64,000 bases of DNA from Jatrophihabitans cynanchi (GTDB lineage Bacteria; Actinomycetota; Actinomycetes; Mycobacteriales; Jatrophihabitantaceae): the NCBI RefSeq assembly GCF_027247405.1, contig NZ_CP097463.1, forward strand, positions 1,178,001 through 1,242,000, in the 5' to 3' direction. Shown here piece by piece: positions 36,975 through 45,947 of the stretch. The notes beneath the pieces are model-generated. The model was given only the letters and a program-made list of their open reading frames with translations, did not search any database and had not been told where the DNA came from. Each line of letters begins with the position of its first letter. Position 1 is the first letter of the stretch. A program made the translations under genes and the position numbers.

Positions 36975-37711
36975 GGCTGCTCCCGGGCGTTCACCTGGTC
37001 GGCAGTGGTTGGCTCGGCTTCGGTCTGAGCGACCGCGACGACAGCCACGTCTTCCTGGTCCACGACGGCGACGACGCGGTGCTCGTCGACGCCGGCTGCG
37101 GCCTGGCGAGCGAGCGGATCGCCCAGCACATCGACGACGCCGGGGTCCCGGGCGGCACCGTGTCGCGGATCCTGCTCACCCATGCCCACCCCGACCATGC
37201 CGCCGGCGCGAGCTCGCTGGCCGAGCTGCTCGGGGCGCAGGTGCTTGCCGCCCCGGTCACGGCGGACATCCTGCGTCGCGGGGACGAGGATGCGGCCGGG
37301 CTCACCGTGGCCCGCGCCGCCGGCCTCTATCCGCCACCGGTGCGGCTGCAGGCCGGCGAGGTGCACGAGATCGACGACGGCGACATTGTGCGCGTCGGCG
37401 GTATCGAGCTCCGGATCATCGCCACGCCGGGCCACGCGGCCGGGCACCTGTGCTTCGCTGCCCAGCTGGGCGGGCGCACCGTGCTGTTCTCCGGTGACCT
37501 GGTGTTCTCGCGCGGGCGGGTCGCCGTACTCGGCACGCCGGACACCGACCTGCGCCAACTCGCCACGAGCCTGCGCCGCGTCGCCGCGCTTCGGCCGGAC
37601 GTGCTGCTGCCCGGGCACGGAACGCCGGTGCTCGACGACGCCTTCGCGCATCTCGACGCCGCCGTCGCCGCGCTGGACCGGCAACAACTACCGCCGCCGC
37701 TGCTGCCGTGA
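36971..37711 (+). CDS. Metallo-beta-lactamase-fold hydrolase
   Basis: A 246-residue MBL-fold protein with the dinuclear-metal motif THAHPDHAAG near residue 73, a later His in TPGHAAGHLCF, an Asp in FSGDLVFS, and a final His in LLPGHGTP. It resembles glyoxalase II and lactonase-like hydrolases. In this operon a lactonase or thioester hydrolase role is plausible. It has four-base overlaps with both neighbouring oxidoreductase genes. Confidence 0.88.
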   Translation: MRLLPGVHLVGSGWLGFGLSDRDDSHVFLVHDGDDAVLVDAGCGLASERIAQHIDDAGVPGGTVSRILLTHAHPDHAAGASSLAELLGAQVLAAPVTADILRRGDEDAAGLTVARAAGLYPPPVRLQAGEVHEIDDGDIVRVGGIELRIIATPGHAAGHLCFAAQLGGRTVLFSGDLVFSRGRVAVLGTPDTDLRQLATSLRRVAALRPDVLLPGHGTPVLDDAFAHLDAAVAALDRQQLPPPLLP

Positions 37712-38682
37712 CCGTCATCGGTGTCACCGGCGTCGGTTCGATCGGGGCCCGGCACGCCCGGGTGTTCGGCGAGCTGGCAGGCGTCGAGGTCGTGGTGCAC
37801 GACGCCGTGGCGAGTCCGGCCGACCTCGCGACGCGGCTCGGGCCGGTGGTGCGTGTCGTGCCCACCCTCGCCGCGCTGCTGGATGCGGGAGTCGACGGGC
37901 TCGTCGTCGCGTCACCGGACGAGGTCCACGCCGAAGCCGCACTCGCCGCCTGCGAACGATCCGTCCCGGTCCTGCTCGAGAAACCGATCGCCGACACGGT
38001 CGAGGCGGCCGAACTGATCGCAGGTGCCGCAACTGCGACCGGCACCCCGGTCCTGATGGGGTACGTACTGCGTCACGTGCGCTGTCTGCACCGCGTGCGG
38101 GCCCTGCTCGACGTCGGCACGATCGGCCTCCCCGTCTCGTTCCAGGTGATGCTGGGGGCCTACGAGACGTTGCAGGTGGCACGGAACCGCTTCGATCGAT
38201 CCGGCTACGGCGCCCTGTTCCGCGACTACAGCCACGAATGGGACTACCTGCGCTGGCTGCTCGCCCCGATCACCGGCGGGTTCGCGCTGGCGCGCGCCGC
38301 CGGCACCCTGGACCTGATGCAGGATCCGAACGTGGTCGACGTGGTGCTGCGGCTGGCCGACGGCACTACGGGCACGGCGCACCTGGACTACGTGCAGTCG
38401 CCGGGCACACGTGGGTTCACGATCGTCGGCGACCGGGGCACCGTGCAGGTCGACGTGCCCCGCGGTGAGGTCCGCGTCCGTCGTCCCGACGCGGACGAGA
38501 CCGTCGAGTACGACGTCGAATCGCGCGACGACGCCTTCCGTGCACAGGCCGCGCACTTCGTCGCGGTAGCGGCGCGAACGGCCGAGCCGGTCGTGGACGT
38601 CGCCGACGGACTGGCGGCGCTGAAGGTCGCGGATGCGCTGCGGCGATCGGCGATGCAGCACCGCTGGGTCGACGTCGGCTGA
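37708..38682 (+). CDS. Gfo/Idh/MocA family oxidoreductase
   Basis: A 324-residue NAD(P)-dependent dehydrogenase. It has the motif GVTGVGSIGARHARVF at the N-terminus and a standard EKP (LLEKPIADT). The C-terminal domain contains RDYSHEWDYLRWL. It is the third member of this family in the island and the last gene of the plus-strand aldolase operon. The GTG start overlaps the MBL gene. It ends only three bases before the convergent SDR gene, with no obvious terminator. Confidence 0.9.
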   Translation: MTVIGVTGVGSIGARHARVFGELAGVEVVVHDAVASPADLATRLGPVVRVVPTLAALLDAGVDGLVVASPDEVHAEAALAACERSVPVLLEKPIADTVEAAELIAGAATATGTPVLMGYVLRHVRCLHRVRALLDVGTIGLPVSFQVMLGAYETLQVARNRFDRSGYGALFRDYSHEWDYLRWLLAPITGGFALARAAGTLDLMQDPNVVDVVLRLADGTTGTAHLDYVQSPGTRGFTIVGDRGTVQVDVPRGEVRVRRPDADETVEYDVESRDDAFRAQAAHFVAVAARTAEPVVDVADGLAALKVADALRRSAMQHRWVDVG

Positions 38683-38685
38683 GCG

Positions 38686-39480
38686 CTACTTGGCCGTCCA
38701 ACCGCCGTCGACCGGGAGGTTCACTCCGGTGACGTACGCCGACGCCGCCGAGGCGAGGAACACGACCGGGCCCTTGATGTCCTCCGGTCCGGCGAGCCGT
38801 CCGAGCGGCACGGCCGCGGTGTAGTTGGCCACGAACTCCGCGGGCTGGTCCGGCGTTGCCAGGCCGCCGGGGCTGATGCAGTTCGCCCGTATCCCGTAGG
38901 GTGCATAGGCCATGGCGAGGTAGCGGGTGAAGTTGATCAGGCCGCCCTTGTCGTAGGCATAGAACGCCGGGTTGGTCATTCCCGTGTCCCCGTAGATCGA
39001 GAAGTCCGGCCCGACCATGCCGTAGATCGATGCGATATTGACGAACACGCCGGAGCCCTGCGCGATCATCTGCTCGCCGCATTCGCGACTGATCAGGAAC
39101 GTACCCAACGAGTTGACGGTGGACGTCGCCGTCCAATCCGCCGCCGTGGTGTCGCGGACCGTTCCGCCGCCCCGCGCGACCGCGTTGTTCACCAGGATGT
39201 CGATGCGGCCGTGCCGGGCAACCACCGTGTCGCGCAGCCGGACGATCGACTCCTCCGACGTCAGGTCCAGCTCGGCCGAATCCGCTCCGAAGCCGCGCTG
39301 CCGAAGGTCGCGAGCGACGGTCTCGCAGGCGTCGACACCGCGTGCCGCCAGCACGACGTGGGCGCCGGCCCCCGCCAGCGCCTCGGCGATGTGTTGCCCG
39401 TATAGCCCCGCTCCCCCGGTGACGATCGCGACCTTGCCGTTGAGCGAGAAGGTTCCGGCCGGAGACTTAGGCATGACCAT
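38686..39480 (-). CDS. Short-chain dehydrogenase/reductase (SDR)
   Basis: A 264-residue SDR. The cofactor motif is VTGGAGLYGQ, a variant of TGxxxGxG, and NNAVARGG replaces the usual NNAG. The active-site Tyr/Lys is in FYAYDKGGL and the C-terminus reads YVTGVNLPVDGGW. The variants suggest a specialised subgroup, similar to gluconate-5-dehydrogenase-like SDRs. ATG at 39480 follows GAGG and overlaps the preceding gene by 14 bases. Confidence 0.88.
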   Translation of the reverse strand: MVMPKSPAGTFSLNGKVAIVTGGAGLYGQHIAEALAGAGAHVVLAARGVDACETVARDLRQRGFGADSAELDLTSEESIVRLRDTVVARHGRIDILVNNAVARGGGTVRDTTAADWTATSTVNSLGTFLISRECGEQMIAQGSGVFVNIASIYGMVGPDFSIYGDTGMTNPAFYAYDKGGLINFTRYLAMAYAPYGIRANCISPGGLATPDQPAEFVANYTAAVPLGRLAGPEDIKGPVVFLASAASAYVTGVNLPVDGGWTAK

Positions 39481-40705
39481 CGAGCACCTCGCGAATCCGG
39501 GCCGGGCCCACGCGCGGTAGCGCCTCGAGCCCGGCCAGTTGTTGGAGCGCGCCGGTGTCCTTGTAGCCGGCGCCGGTACCGATGACGATCACGCGATCGG
39601 CCGGATCGAGCGCGCCGCGTTCGGCGTCGGCCCGCGCGCCGGCGTAAGCCGTCGCCCCGGCGGGCTCGACCAGCAGCCCGTCGGAGCGGGCAAGGACGGC
39701 CTGTGCGGCATGCACCTGCGCGTCGCTCACCTCGATGACGTGCCCGTTACCGGCGTCGATCGCGTCCACCGCGCCGAAGGCGTCGAACAGCTGCGCCACC
39801 TGCAGTCCCGAGATCGTGGTGTCACAGTCGCCGGACAGGCCGCGCATGTCGCCGCGCAGGGCAGCAGCCAGCGTGGCGCAACCCTTCGGCTGGACCGCGA
39901 CGAGGCGCGGAACCCGCTGACCCGAGCGCGCGACCTCCGCGAATCCGCGGCCGAGCCCGGCCAGCAGCCCGCCGCCGCCGACCGGCGCGTACACCACGGT
40001 CGTCTCCGGCCGCTGGCGGGCGATCTCGTGCGCGATCGTCTTGGCGCCCTCCATCGCCTCCGGGGAGTAGCGGCCACCCGTCAGGAAGGGGAACAGGCCC
40101 GCCGCCGCCGCGTGCTGCGAGATCGTCGTGGCGGCCGTCTCGGTGGCGGTGGCGTCGTGTCCCAGGCCGTCGACCAGGAACACGCGGGCGCCGAAGGCCC
40201 TGATCTGGAGCAGCTTCTGCGGCACGACGTCGCTGAGCGCGAACAAAGTCAGCGCGAGGCCGGCCCGCGCGCAGTACGCGGCCGCGGCGGCACCCCCGTT
40301 ACCCGAGGACGTGCCCACCAGCCCGGTCACGCCGCGCTCGACCGCGAGCGACACAGCGACCGAGGCGATCCGGTCCTTGAACGATCCGGTCGGATTGAGG
40401 TGCTCGCACTTCATCGCGACAGAGCCGATGTGCAGCTCCGCGGCGGCGTCGAGGTCGACCACCGGCGTGTCACCCTCGCCGAGCGACACCACGGCACCGC
40501 GATCGTCGACCGGCAGCCAGGCCGAGTCGCGCCACATCCCGACGTCGGAGTAGGCCGGACCGGACCGTGGCTCGCCGATGCGCACGACGAATTCGCCGCC
40601 ACAGATGTGGCACCGGTAGTCGAGCGATCCCCGTTCCCGGGTCGCCGTGCAGCCCCGGCACAGCAGCACCGACGCGCCCGCGCTACCGACAGCCGACGGC
40701 ACCAT
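39467..40705 (-). CDS. Threonine-synthase-like PLP-dependent enzyme
   Basis: A 412-residue fold-type II PLP enzyme. The N-terminus has a Cys-x2-Cys pair twice (CRGC and CHIC), forming the small zinc-ribbon-like lobe of class II threonine synthases. The cofactor Lys is in NPTGSFKDR and the phosphate cup in SSGNGGAAAAA, followed by GGGGLLAGLG. The surroundings lack homoserine kinase or other threonine genes, so a catabolic beta/gamma-elimination or replacement on an amino-acid intermediate is more likely. The start is six bases after the M81 gene. Confidence 0.88.
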   Translation of the reverse strand: MVPSAVGSAGASVLLCRGCTATRERGSLDYRCHICGGEFVVRIGEPRSGPAYSDVGMWRDSAWLPVDDRGAVVSLGEGDTPVVDLDAAAELHIGSVAMKCEHLNPTGSFKDRIASVAVSLAVERGVTGLVGTSSGNGGAAAAAYCARAGLALTLFALSDVVPQKLLQIRAFGARVFLVDGLGHDATATETAATTISQHAAAAGLFPFLTGGRYSPEAMEGAKTIAHEIARQRPETTVVYAPVGGGGLLAGLGRGFAEVARSGQRVPRLVAVQPKGCATLAAALRGDMRGLSGDCDTTISGLQVAQLFDAFGAVDAIDAGNGHVIEVSDAQVHAAQAVLARSDGLLVEPAGATAYAGARADAERGALDPADRVIVIGTGAGYKDTGALQQLAGLEALPRVGPARIREVLDGHA

Positions 40706-40711
40706 CGGCCG

Positions 40712-42151
40712 CTACACCGACATCGGTTCGCTGAGCCGGGGAAGGGTCGACACGTCCACCGGGCACACGCCGGGTGTTGCCACCTCGATGATCTCCCCGG
40801 CGACGTCTTCGTACGCCCCGCGCCAGGCCAACGCTCCCTTGACCACCACGATCGAGGCGGCGCGCACGTCGACACCGACGGACGAGAGCTGCTCGGCATG
40901 AAACGGCGGCACGGCCGTCTCGGTCACCACGACCGTGTTGCCGGCGATCGACAACACGGCTGTGATGCCCATCGAGAACGTCTGGCCGGTCATGTAGTAG
41001 CCCGTGGTGCGGTAGGTCCCGTCACTGATCCGCTCCACCCGTCCCGAGACCCGCAGCGGTTCGCCGTGCATCCGGTCGGTCTTGGCGCCCAGCACGGTGT
41101 CGATACCGGCCCCCTCGCCGAGCCGTTCGGCGAGCCGGGCGACCTCGCGGTCGGCGATGGTCACGACTGCACCGGTCGCCCCGACCGCCAGCAGTTCGCG
41201 CAGCAGCGCGGTGCCGTCTCCGGGACTGCCTCCGCCGACGTTGTCGGCGACGTCGGCCAGAAAGACCGGTCGCCGGGTCGATGCGATCGCGCGCGCGACC
41301 GCCGTCCTGACATCGTCCCTCGCCACCGCGAACTCACCGGCGTGCTCCGCGATGTCCGCCACCGTGGCGTCGAGCACCGCATCGGCTGCCGCCGCGGAGT
41401 CGGCGTCGTGCACCGCGAGCACGCTCATCCCGGCGCGGTCGACGTCGCTGTAGGCGAACCCGCCGACGACGCAGAGGCGGGCCAGGTCGGCCGCGGCGGC
41501 GCGCGCCGCCGCGGCCTGCTGCACCCGCCGCATCGGGCCGCTCTCGGTTGCCTGCGCGAGTGGACAGACGAGCAACGGCACCTTGCGCACGCTGGTGCGC
41601 AGCTGCCGCCCGGCGAGCAGTTGGGTGACGAGGCCGCCGACCTCGCGCCCGCGCTCTCGCATGTCGACGTGCGGATAGGTGTCGTAGCTGACGAGGACGT
41701 CGCAGTTCTCCACGAGCGCGGGTGACGGGTTGGCGTGCAGGTCCAGCACCGCCCCGATCGGCACGTCACCGACGACGTCGCGCACCGTGGCGACAACGGC
41801 CGCCTCGACGTCGGCCGTGCCGACGGCCACCATCGCGCCGTGCAGGTTGAGCAGCACCGCGTCCAGGGGGCCCGCCCGACGCAGCTCGTCGTGCACGTCC
41901 TGGAGGATCCGCGCCATCGCTTCGGGCTCGGCCGGACCGGAGGGCCACGCGCCGGCCGAGAACACCGGCACCAGGTCGACGTCAGGCGTGTCGTAGAACC
42001 CGCCGATCACCGTGCCGATGCCGCGATTGTGTGCCTCGAGAGCATCGCCGGTGCGCAGCTCGAAGGCTTCGAAGTCGGCGAGGGTGGTGGCGCGAGCGGA
42101 GTATGTGTTGGTCTCGTGCCAGACACCGACTATCCCGACCCGTCCGGTCAT
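40712..42151 (-). CDS. M81 family metallopeptidase (MlrC-like)
   Basis: A 479-residue protein of the microcystinase C family. Metal and substrate motifs include VWHETNTYS at the N-terminus, LNLHGAMVAVG and LDLHANPS in the N-terminal domain, and a C-terminal MlrC domain beginning with DVADNVGGGSPGDG. The prototype degrades the linear tetrapeptide of microcystin, but most relatives sit in unknown catabolic operons. ATG at 42151 overlaps the aminotransferase stop (ATGA). Confidence 0.9.
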   Translation of the reverse strand: MTGRVGIVGVWHETNTYSARATTLADFEAFELRTGDALEAHNRGIGTVIGGFYDTPDVDLVPVFSAGAWPSGPAEPEAMARILQDVHDELRRAGPLDAVLLNLHGAMVAVGTADVEAAVVATVRDVVGDVPIGAVLDLHANPSPALVENCDVLVSYDTYPHVDMRERGREVGGLVTQLLAGRQLRTSVRKVPLLVCPLAQATESGPMRRVQQAAAARAAAADLARLCVVGGFAYSDVDRAGMSVLAVHDADSAAAADAVLDATVADIAEHAGEFAVARDDVRTAVARAIASTRRPVFLADVADNVGGGSPGDGTALLRELLAVGATGAVVTIADREVARLAERLGEGAGIDTVLGAKTDRMHGEPLRVSGRVERISDGTYRTTGYYMTGQTFSMGITAVLSIAGNTVVVTETAVPPFHAEQLSSVGVDVRAASIVVVKGALAWRGAYEDVAGEIIEVATPGVCPVDVSTLPRLSEPMSV

Positions 42152-43422
42152 GGCAGTTGCTCGGCGAGCGCCGCCTCGACTCGCTCGACGGTGTCGGTGA
42201 GTTCCTGCTCGCCGTGTGCGGCCGACACGTACCAGATGCCGCGTTGCGCCAGCCACAGCCCGTGGTCGGCCAGGCGCGTGGCGAAGCCGGCGTACCGGTC
42301 GAGGTCGAGGCGGTCCAGGCTGCGCAGGTCGCGCACCGGCGCGGGGTCACCGAAGCTGACGTGGAAGGCGGCCGCGACGCCCTGCACGCGCAACGGGATC
42401 TCGTATCGCTCGGCGAGCTTGGCCAGCTGCGCCATCAGTTCGGTGCCGTACGCGTCGACGCGCTCGTACGGCGGATCGGACTGCAGCAGTTGCTGCGTGG
42501 CGACGACGGCTGCGGCCGCCATGACGGAGCCGTTGAAGGTCCCGGAATGGTTCACGACCCCCGTCCCGAACGGCTCCATAAGGTCGCGGCGGCCGGCGAG
42601 GCCGGCCACCGGCCAGCCGCCGGCCATCGCCTTGCCGTACGTCGCCAGGTCGGGCGTGACGCCGTACTTCTCGGCCGCACCGCCGAGGGCGATCCGGAAG
42701 CCCGTGATGACCTCGTCGAAGATCAGCACCACGCCATGCTGATCGCACAGCTCGCGGACACGTTGCAGGTAGCCCGGCAACGGTTCGATGCCGCCCGCGT
42801 TGACCATCATCGGCTCCATGATCACCGCCGCGATGGTGTCGCCCGAGACGCTCAGCAGCGCGGCCAACGCCTCGGCGTCGTTCCACGGCAGCATGTGGCT
42901 GTCGGCGAGGTGGCTGCTCAACTGGCCTGCGCTGGCGACGCCCGACTGCTGCCCGGACGTATGCACCAGGACGTTGTCGAGCCAGCCGTGGTAGTGACCC
43001 TCGAAGTGCACGAACGTCGATCGCCCGGTCGCGGCACGCGCGGCCCGCAAGGCTGCCTGGACGCACTCGGTACCCGTCATCCCGAGCCGGATCATGTCGG
43101 CCCAGCCGAGGGCGGCGAGGGTCAGCTCGCAGGCCTGCACCTCCAGCGCGTTCTGGCCGCCGAACAGCATCCCGCGAGTGCACGCGTCACTGACCGCCTC
43201 GTTGACAGCCGCGTTGGCGTGACCGAGGAAGTGCGGCCCCTGGCCGAGCACGTAGTCGATGTACTCGTTGTCGTCGACGTCCCAGAGCCGCGCACCCGCG
43301 CCACGCGCGAAGAAGACCGGCGGGGCCGAAAGGCGCACGTTGGAGTTCACGCCGCCGGGAACGCTGATCAGGGCTCGCTGCCGGAACGCCTCGGAGTGCG
43401 TCCGCACCGGGGTACCTGTCAT
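42148..43422 (-). CDS. Class III aminotransferase (glutamate-1-semialdehyde aminomutase-like)
   Basis: A 424-residue PLP enzyme. The N-terminus VPGGVNSNVR is typical of the GSA-aminomutase-like branch. The cofactor Asp is in LIFDEVITGFR and the Schiff-base Lys in ATYGKAMAGG. It is not expected to be HemL because no haem genes are near and the island is catabolic; it probably transaminates an amino sugar or beta-amino acid. ATG at 43422 follows GAAGGG. It is the first gene of the minus-strand operon that runs to the SDR at 38686. Confidence 0.9.
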   Translation of the reverse strand: MTGTPVRTHSEAFRQRALISVPGGVNSNVRLSAPPVFFARGAGARLWDVDDNEYIDYVLGQGPHFLGHANAAVNEAVSDACTRGMLFGGQNALEVQACELTLAALGWADMIRLGMTGTECVQAALRAARAATGRSTFVHFEGHYHGWLDNVLVHTSGQQSGVASAGQLSSHLADSHMLPWNDAEALAALLSVSGDTIAAVIMEPMMVNAGGIEPLPGYLQRVRELCDQHGVVLIFDEVITGFRIALGGAAEKYGVTPDLATYGKAMAGGWPVAGLAGRRDLMEPFGTGVVNHSGTFNGSVMAAAAVVATQQLLQSDPPYERVDAYGTELMAQLAKLAERYEIPLRVQGVAAAFHVSFGDPAPVRDLRSLDRLDLDRYAGFATRLADHGLWLAQRGIWYVSAAHGEQELTDTVERVEAALAEQLP

Positions 43423-43526
43423 CTGTGATCCCTTCACGACGTCCGACCGGCGAGCTACGAGTGCGCCCGCGCCGCGGGTAGCCCGCGGTGGTCCAGCCGG
43501 CGACGGTTCTGCCGAATGGAACCGCC

Positions 43527-43557
43527 CACTCACTAGGTGAAACCACGTCAAGTTAGC
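43527..43557 (-). promoter_or_regulatory. Candidate promoter/operator before the GSAM-like aminotransferase
   Basis: On the minus strand TTGACG (about 43552-43547) resembles a -35 element. It is followed at once by GTTTCAC, the same TTTCA core seen near 33060 and 44500, and a short TCAC-CTA-GTGA dyad. The rest of 43423-43620 carries no gene. Recognition by the IclR protein encoded next door is plausible but unproven. Confidence 0.35.
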
Positions 43558-43620
43558 CGGAAGCGCCGGACGCCGTCAACACTCGCATGGATGCGCCGCG
43601 GTAATTCGGCTGCCGTCAGC

Positions 43621-44400
43621 TCAGGTCGGCAGCCGCCGGTAACCGTCGGTGAGGCTGGTGGCACTTGCCCGCAGCGCGCGCACGACGTCCGGCACCAGGT
43701 TGCGAGGCAGTCGATTGGCCGGTGCGCTGACGCTGAGTCCGGCCGCGACCGGCAGCCCCAACAGCGGGACGGCCACGCACCGGCCGTCGTCCTGCGCCTC
43801 CAGGTCGTCGATCGCGTAGTGCGTCGTCTTGACCTTCTTCACCTCGGCGAGGAAGTCCTCGGGGGTGGTCAGCGTCCGGTTCGTCAACGGCGGCATGCCT
43901 TCCGCGGCGAGGATCGCGGCGACCCGTTCGGGTTCGAGCTGGGCGGCGATCACCTTGCCCAGCGCGGTCGCGTGCAGCGGTGAACGCTCTCCGATCCGGG
44001 CCGCGAGACGCATCATCTGGGTACACTCGACCACCGCGACGTGCACGATCTGGCCACCGTCCAGGACGCCGATGTTCACCGTCTCGTTCAGGTCGTCGCG
44101 CAGCCGCTCCAGCTGCGACTGGGCGCGTTCGATGAACAGCTCCATCTGCCGGCTGCGCTGCGGGCGGAACGCCAGGCCCAGCCGGAACAGGCCGGATTCG
44201 GCGTCGCGCTGCACGTACCGTCGGCCCTCCAGGGCGAGCAGGTAGCGGTATGCCGAGCTCTTCGGGAGCTTGGCCTCGCGCGCCACGTCCGCCAGCGCGA
44301 CGCCCTGTTCCTGGTCATGCAGGATGTCCAGGATGTCGCACACGCGCTCGACGGCGCGGATCGGGTAGATGGCGCCGTCGCTGGTCTCCGCACTCGTCAT
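43621..44400 (-). CDS. IclR-family transcriptional regulator
   Basis: A 259-residue regulator. Residues about 15-75 form the winged helix (AVERVCDILDILHDQEQGVA, then LADVAREAKLPKSSAYRYLL). The rest is the IclR effector domain, with ATALGKVIAAQL and AAGLSVSAP characteristic. IclR proteins sense small carboxylic or aromatic metabolites. It lies between two aminotransferase operons and is the only transcription factor in the 25-kb catabolic island, so it is the likely controller. ATG at 44400 follows GGAGG. Confidence 0.93.
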   Translation of the reverse strand: MTSAETSDGAIYPIRAVERVCDILDILHDQEQGVALADVAREAKLPKSSAYRYLLALEGRRYVQRDAESGLFRLGLAFRPQRSRQMELFIERAQSQLERLRDDLNETVNIGVLDGGQIVHVAVVECTQMMRLAARIGERSPLHATALGKVIAAQLEPERVAAILAAEGMPPLTNRTLTTPEDFLAEVKKVKTTHYAIDDLEAQDDGRCVAVPLLGLPVAAGLSVSAPANRLPRNLVPDVVRALRASATSLTDGYRRLPT

Positions 44401-44489
44401 TGCGCCTCCGTCGAACCTGCGGTGAGCCCGTTCGTCGGGCTCATGTCCTGCGTCCAGTCCTCCCCCTGCCGTACCAGCTGTTGGCACGA

Positions 44490-44508
44490 TTCATCCGAAG
44501 ACTGAAAC
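44490..44508. promoter_or_regulatory. TTCAT/TGAAAC site between iclR-like gene and divergent aminotransferase
   Basis: TTCAT (44490-44494) and TGAAAC (44503-44508) form an imperfect dyad. Read on the minus strand the site is TTTCAGTCT-N4-ATGAA, closely matching TTTCAGTCT-N6-ATGAA at 33076 upstream of the aldolase operon. It sits in the 212-base divergent region, as an autoregulatory IclR operator would. No gene is otherwise present in 44401-44612. Confidence 0.5.
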
Positions 44509-44612
44509 ATTGCGCTACTCTACTGCTCGCTGGCACGCACCACATCCCTCCCTCGGTCCCGAGGCGACACTCGCGCGCCCCGGCGAGTCCGGTCGGTCGA
44601 AAGGCACATCGC

Positions 44613-45947
44613 ATGAGCTCACCCGCGCAGGCGACCTCATCCCCCGCCGGCGTCGACGTCGAACGCCGGCTGCTGGCCCGGATCCCGGGCGGCACGCAGC
44701 TGCTGAGCAAGCGCCCCGAGCAGTTCGCGCCCGGGCAGTGGCCGCGCTTCTACGCCCGCGCCAAGGGCGTGGAGGTCTGGGACCTGGACGGCCGCCGGTA
44801 TCTCGACATGAGCATCACCGGCGTCGGGACGTGCGTTCTGGGTTTCGCCGACGACGAGGTCAACGCAGCCGTGCACGCGGCGGTGGAGCGCGGTTCGATG
44901 TCGACGCTCAACTGCGTCGAGGATCTCGTCCTCGCCGACCTGCTGGTGGAACTGCATCCGTGGGCCGACATGGTGCGCTACGCGCGCACCGGCGGCGAGG
45001 CGCTGTCGGTCGCGGTCCGCCTGGCGCGTGCCGCGACCGGACGCAGCGCGGTGGCGTTCTGCGGGTACCACGGCTGGAGCGACTGGTACATCGCGGCGAA
45101 CCTCGCCGACAGCCGCGAACTCGACGGCCACCTCTTACCCGGGCTCGATCCGGCCGGCGTGCCGCGCGAGCTGCAGGCGACTGCCCTGCCGTTCCGTTAC
45201 AACCAGCCGGACGACCTACGCCGCATCGTTGCCGATCACGGGCACGACCTCGCCGCCATCGTGATGGAACCGGTGCGGGGCAACAACCCCGATCCGGGCT
45301 TCCTGGAGCAGGTGCGGCGGATCGCCACCGAGTCCGGCGCCGTCCTGATCTTCGACGAGGTGACGAGCGGGCTGCGCCTGAACACCGGCGGGGCGCATCT
45401 GACGTTCGGGGTGCATCCGGACGTCGCAGTGTTCGCCAAGGCACTGAGCAACGGCTACCCGATGGCGGCCGTGATCGGCATCGGCGCGGTCATGGAGGCC
45501 GCGCAGCGTTCGTTCGTCAGCAGCTCGTACTGGACCGAACTGATCGGCCCGACGGCGGCGATCGCGACGCTGACCAAGCACCGCCGGCTCGACGTAGGAG
45601 CACGCCTGACCGCGATCGGCGTGCGAGTGCAGCAGGGCTGGCGCTCGGCCGCGGCGACCAGCGGGCTGGCGATCGAGGTGTCGGGCATTCCGCCACTGAG
45701 CCATCTCGCGTTCGAGCACCATCCGCAGGCTACGGCGACCCTGTACACGCAACTCATGCTCGAGCGCGGTTTCCTTGCTGGTAAGGCGTTCTATGCCTCG
45801 TACGCCCACGAGGACCACCTGATCGACGCGTATCTCGAGTCGGTGCACGAGGTCTTCGGGCTGCTCGCCACCGCCGTTGCGCAGGAGTCTGTCGAGGCGC
45901 AGCTGCGTGGGCCGGTCGCTCAGACCGGTTTTGCCCGACTGACGTGA
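44613..45947 (+). CDS. Class III aminotransferase (glutamate-1-semialdehyde aminomutase-like)
   Basis: A 444-residue PLP enzyme related to the aminotransferase at 42148 but clearly distinct. The N-terminus has RIPGGTQLLSKRPEQF, the cofactor Asp is in LIFDEVTSGLR and the Lys in VFAKALSNGYP. The IPGG-QLLSKRP opening occurs in spore-coat/NeuB-linked and amino-sugar aminotransferases, hinting at a sugar-like substrate. It is divergent from the IclR gene and heads a three-gene operon with GTGA overlaps. Confidence 0.9.
   Translation: MSSPAQATSSPAGVDVERRLLARIPGGTQLLSKRPEQFAPGQWPRFYARAKGVEVWDLDGRRYLDMSITGVGTCVLGFADDEVNAAVHAAVERGSMSTLNCVEDLVLADLLVELHPWADMVRYARTGGEALSVAVRLARAATGRSAVAFCGYHGWSDWYIAANLADSRELDGHLLPGLDPAGVPRELQATALPFRYNQPDDLRRIVADHGHDLAAIVMEPVRGNNPDPGFLEQVRRIATESGAVLIFDEVTSGLRLNTGGAHLTFGVHPDVAVFAKALSNGYPMAAVIGIGAVMEAAQRSFVSSSYWTELIGPTAAIATLTKHRRLDVGARLTAIGVRVQQGWRSAAATSGLAIEVSGIPPLSHLAFEHHPQATATLYTQLMLERGFLAGKAFYASYAHEDHLIDAYLESVHEVFGLLATAVAQESVEAQLRGPVAQTGFARLT

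Noticed and set aside
39467-40705. Biosynthetic threonine synthase (thrC)
   Set aside because: No homoserine dehydrogenase or kinase is nearby, and the gene is embedded in a catabolic operon.
39539-41725. 728-codon plus-strand open frame
   Set aside because: It lies opposite the threonine-synthase-like and M81 genes, which have clear motifs. The frame is His/Arg/Gly-rich nonsense.
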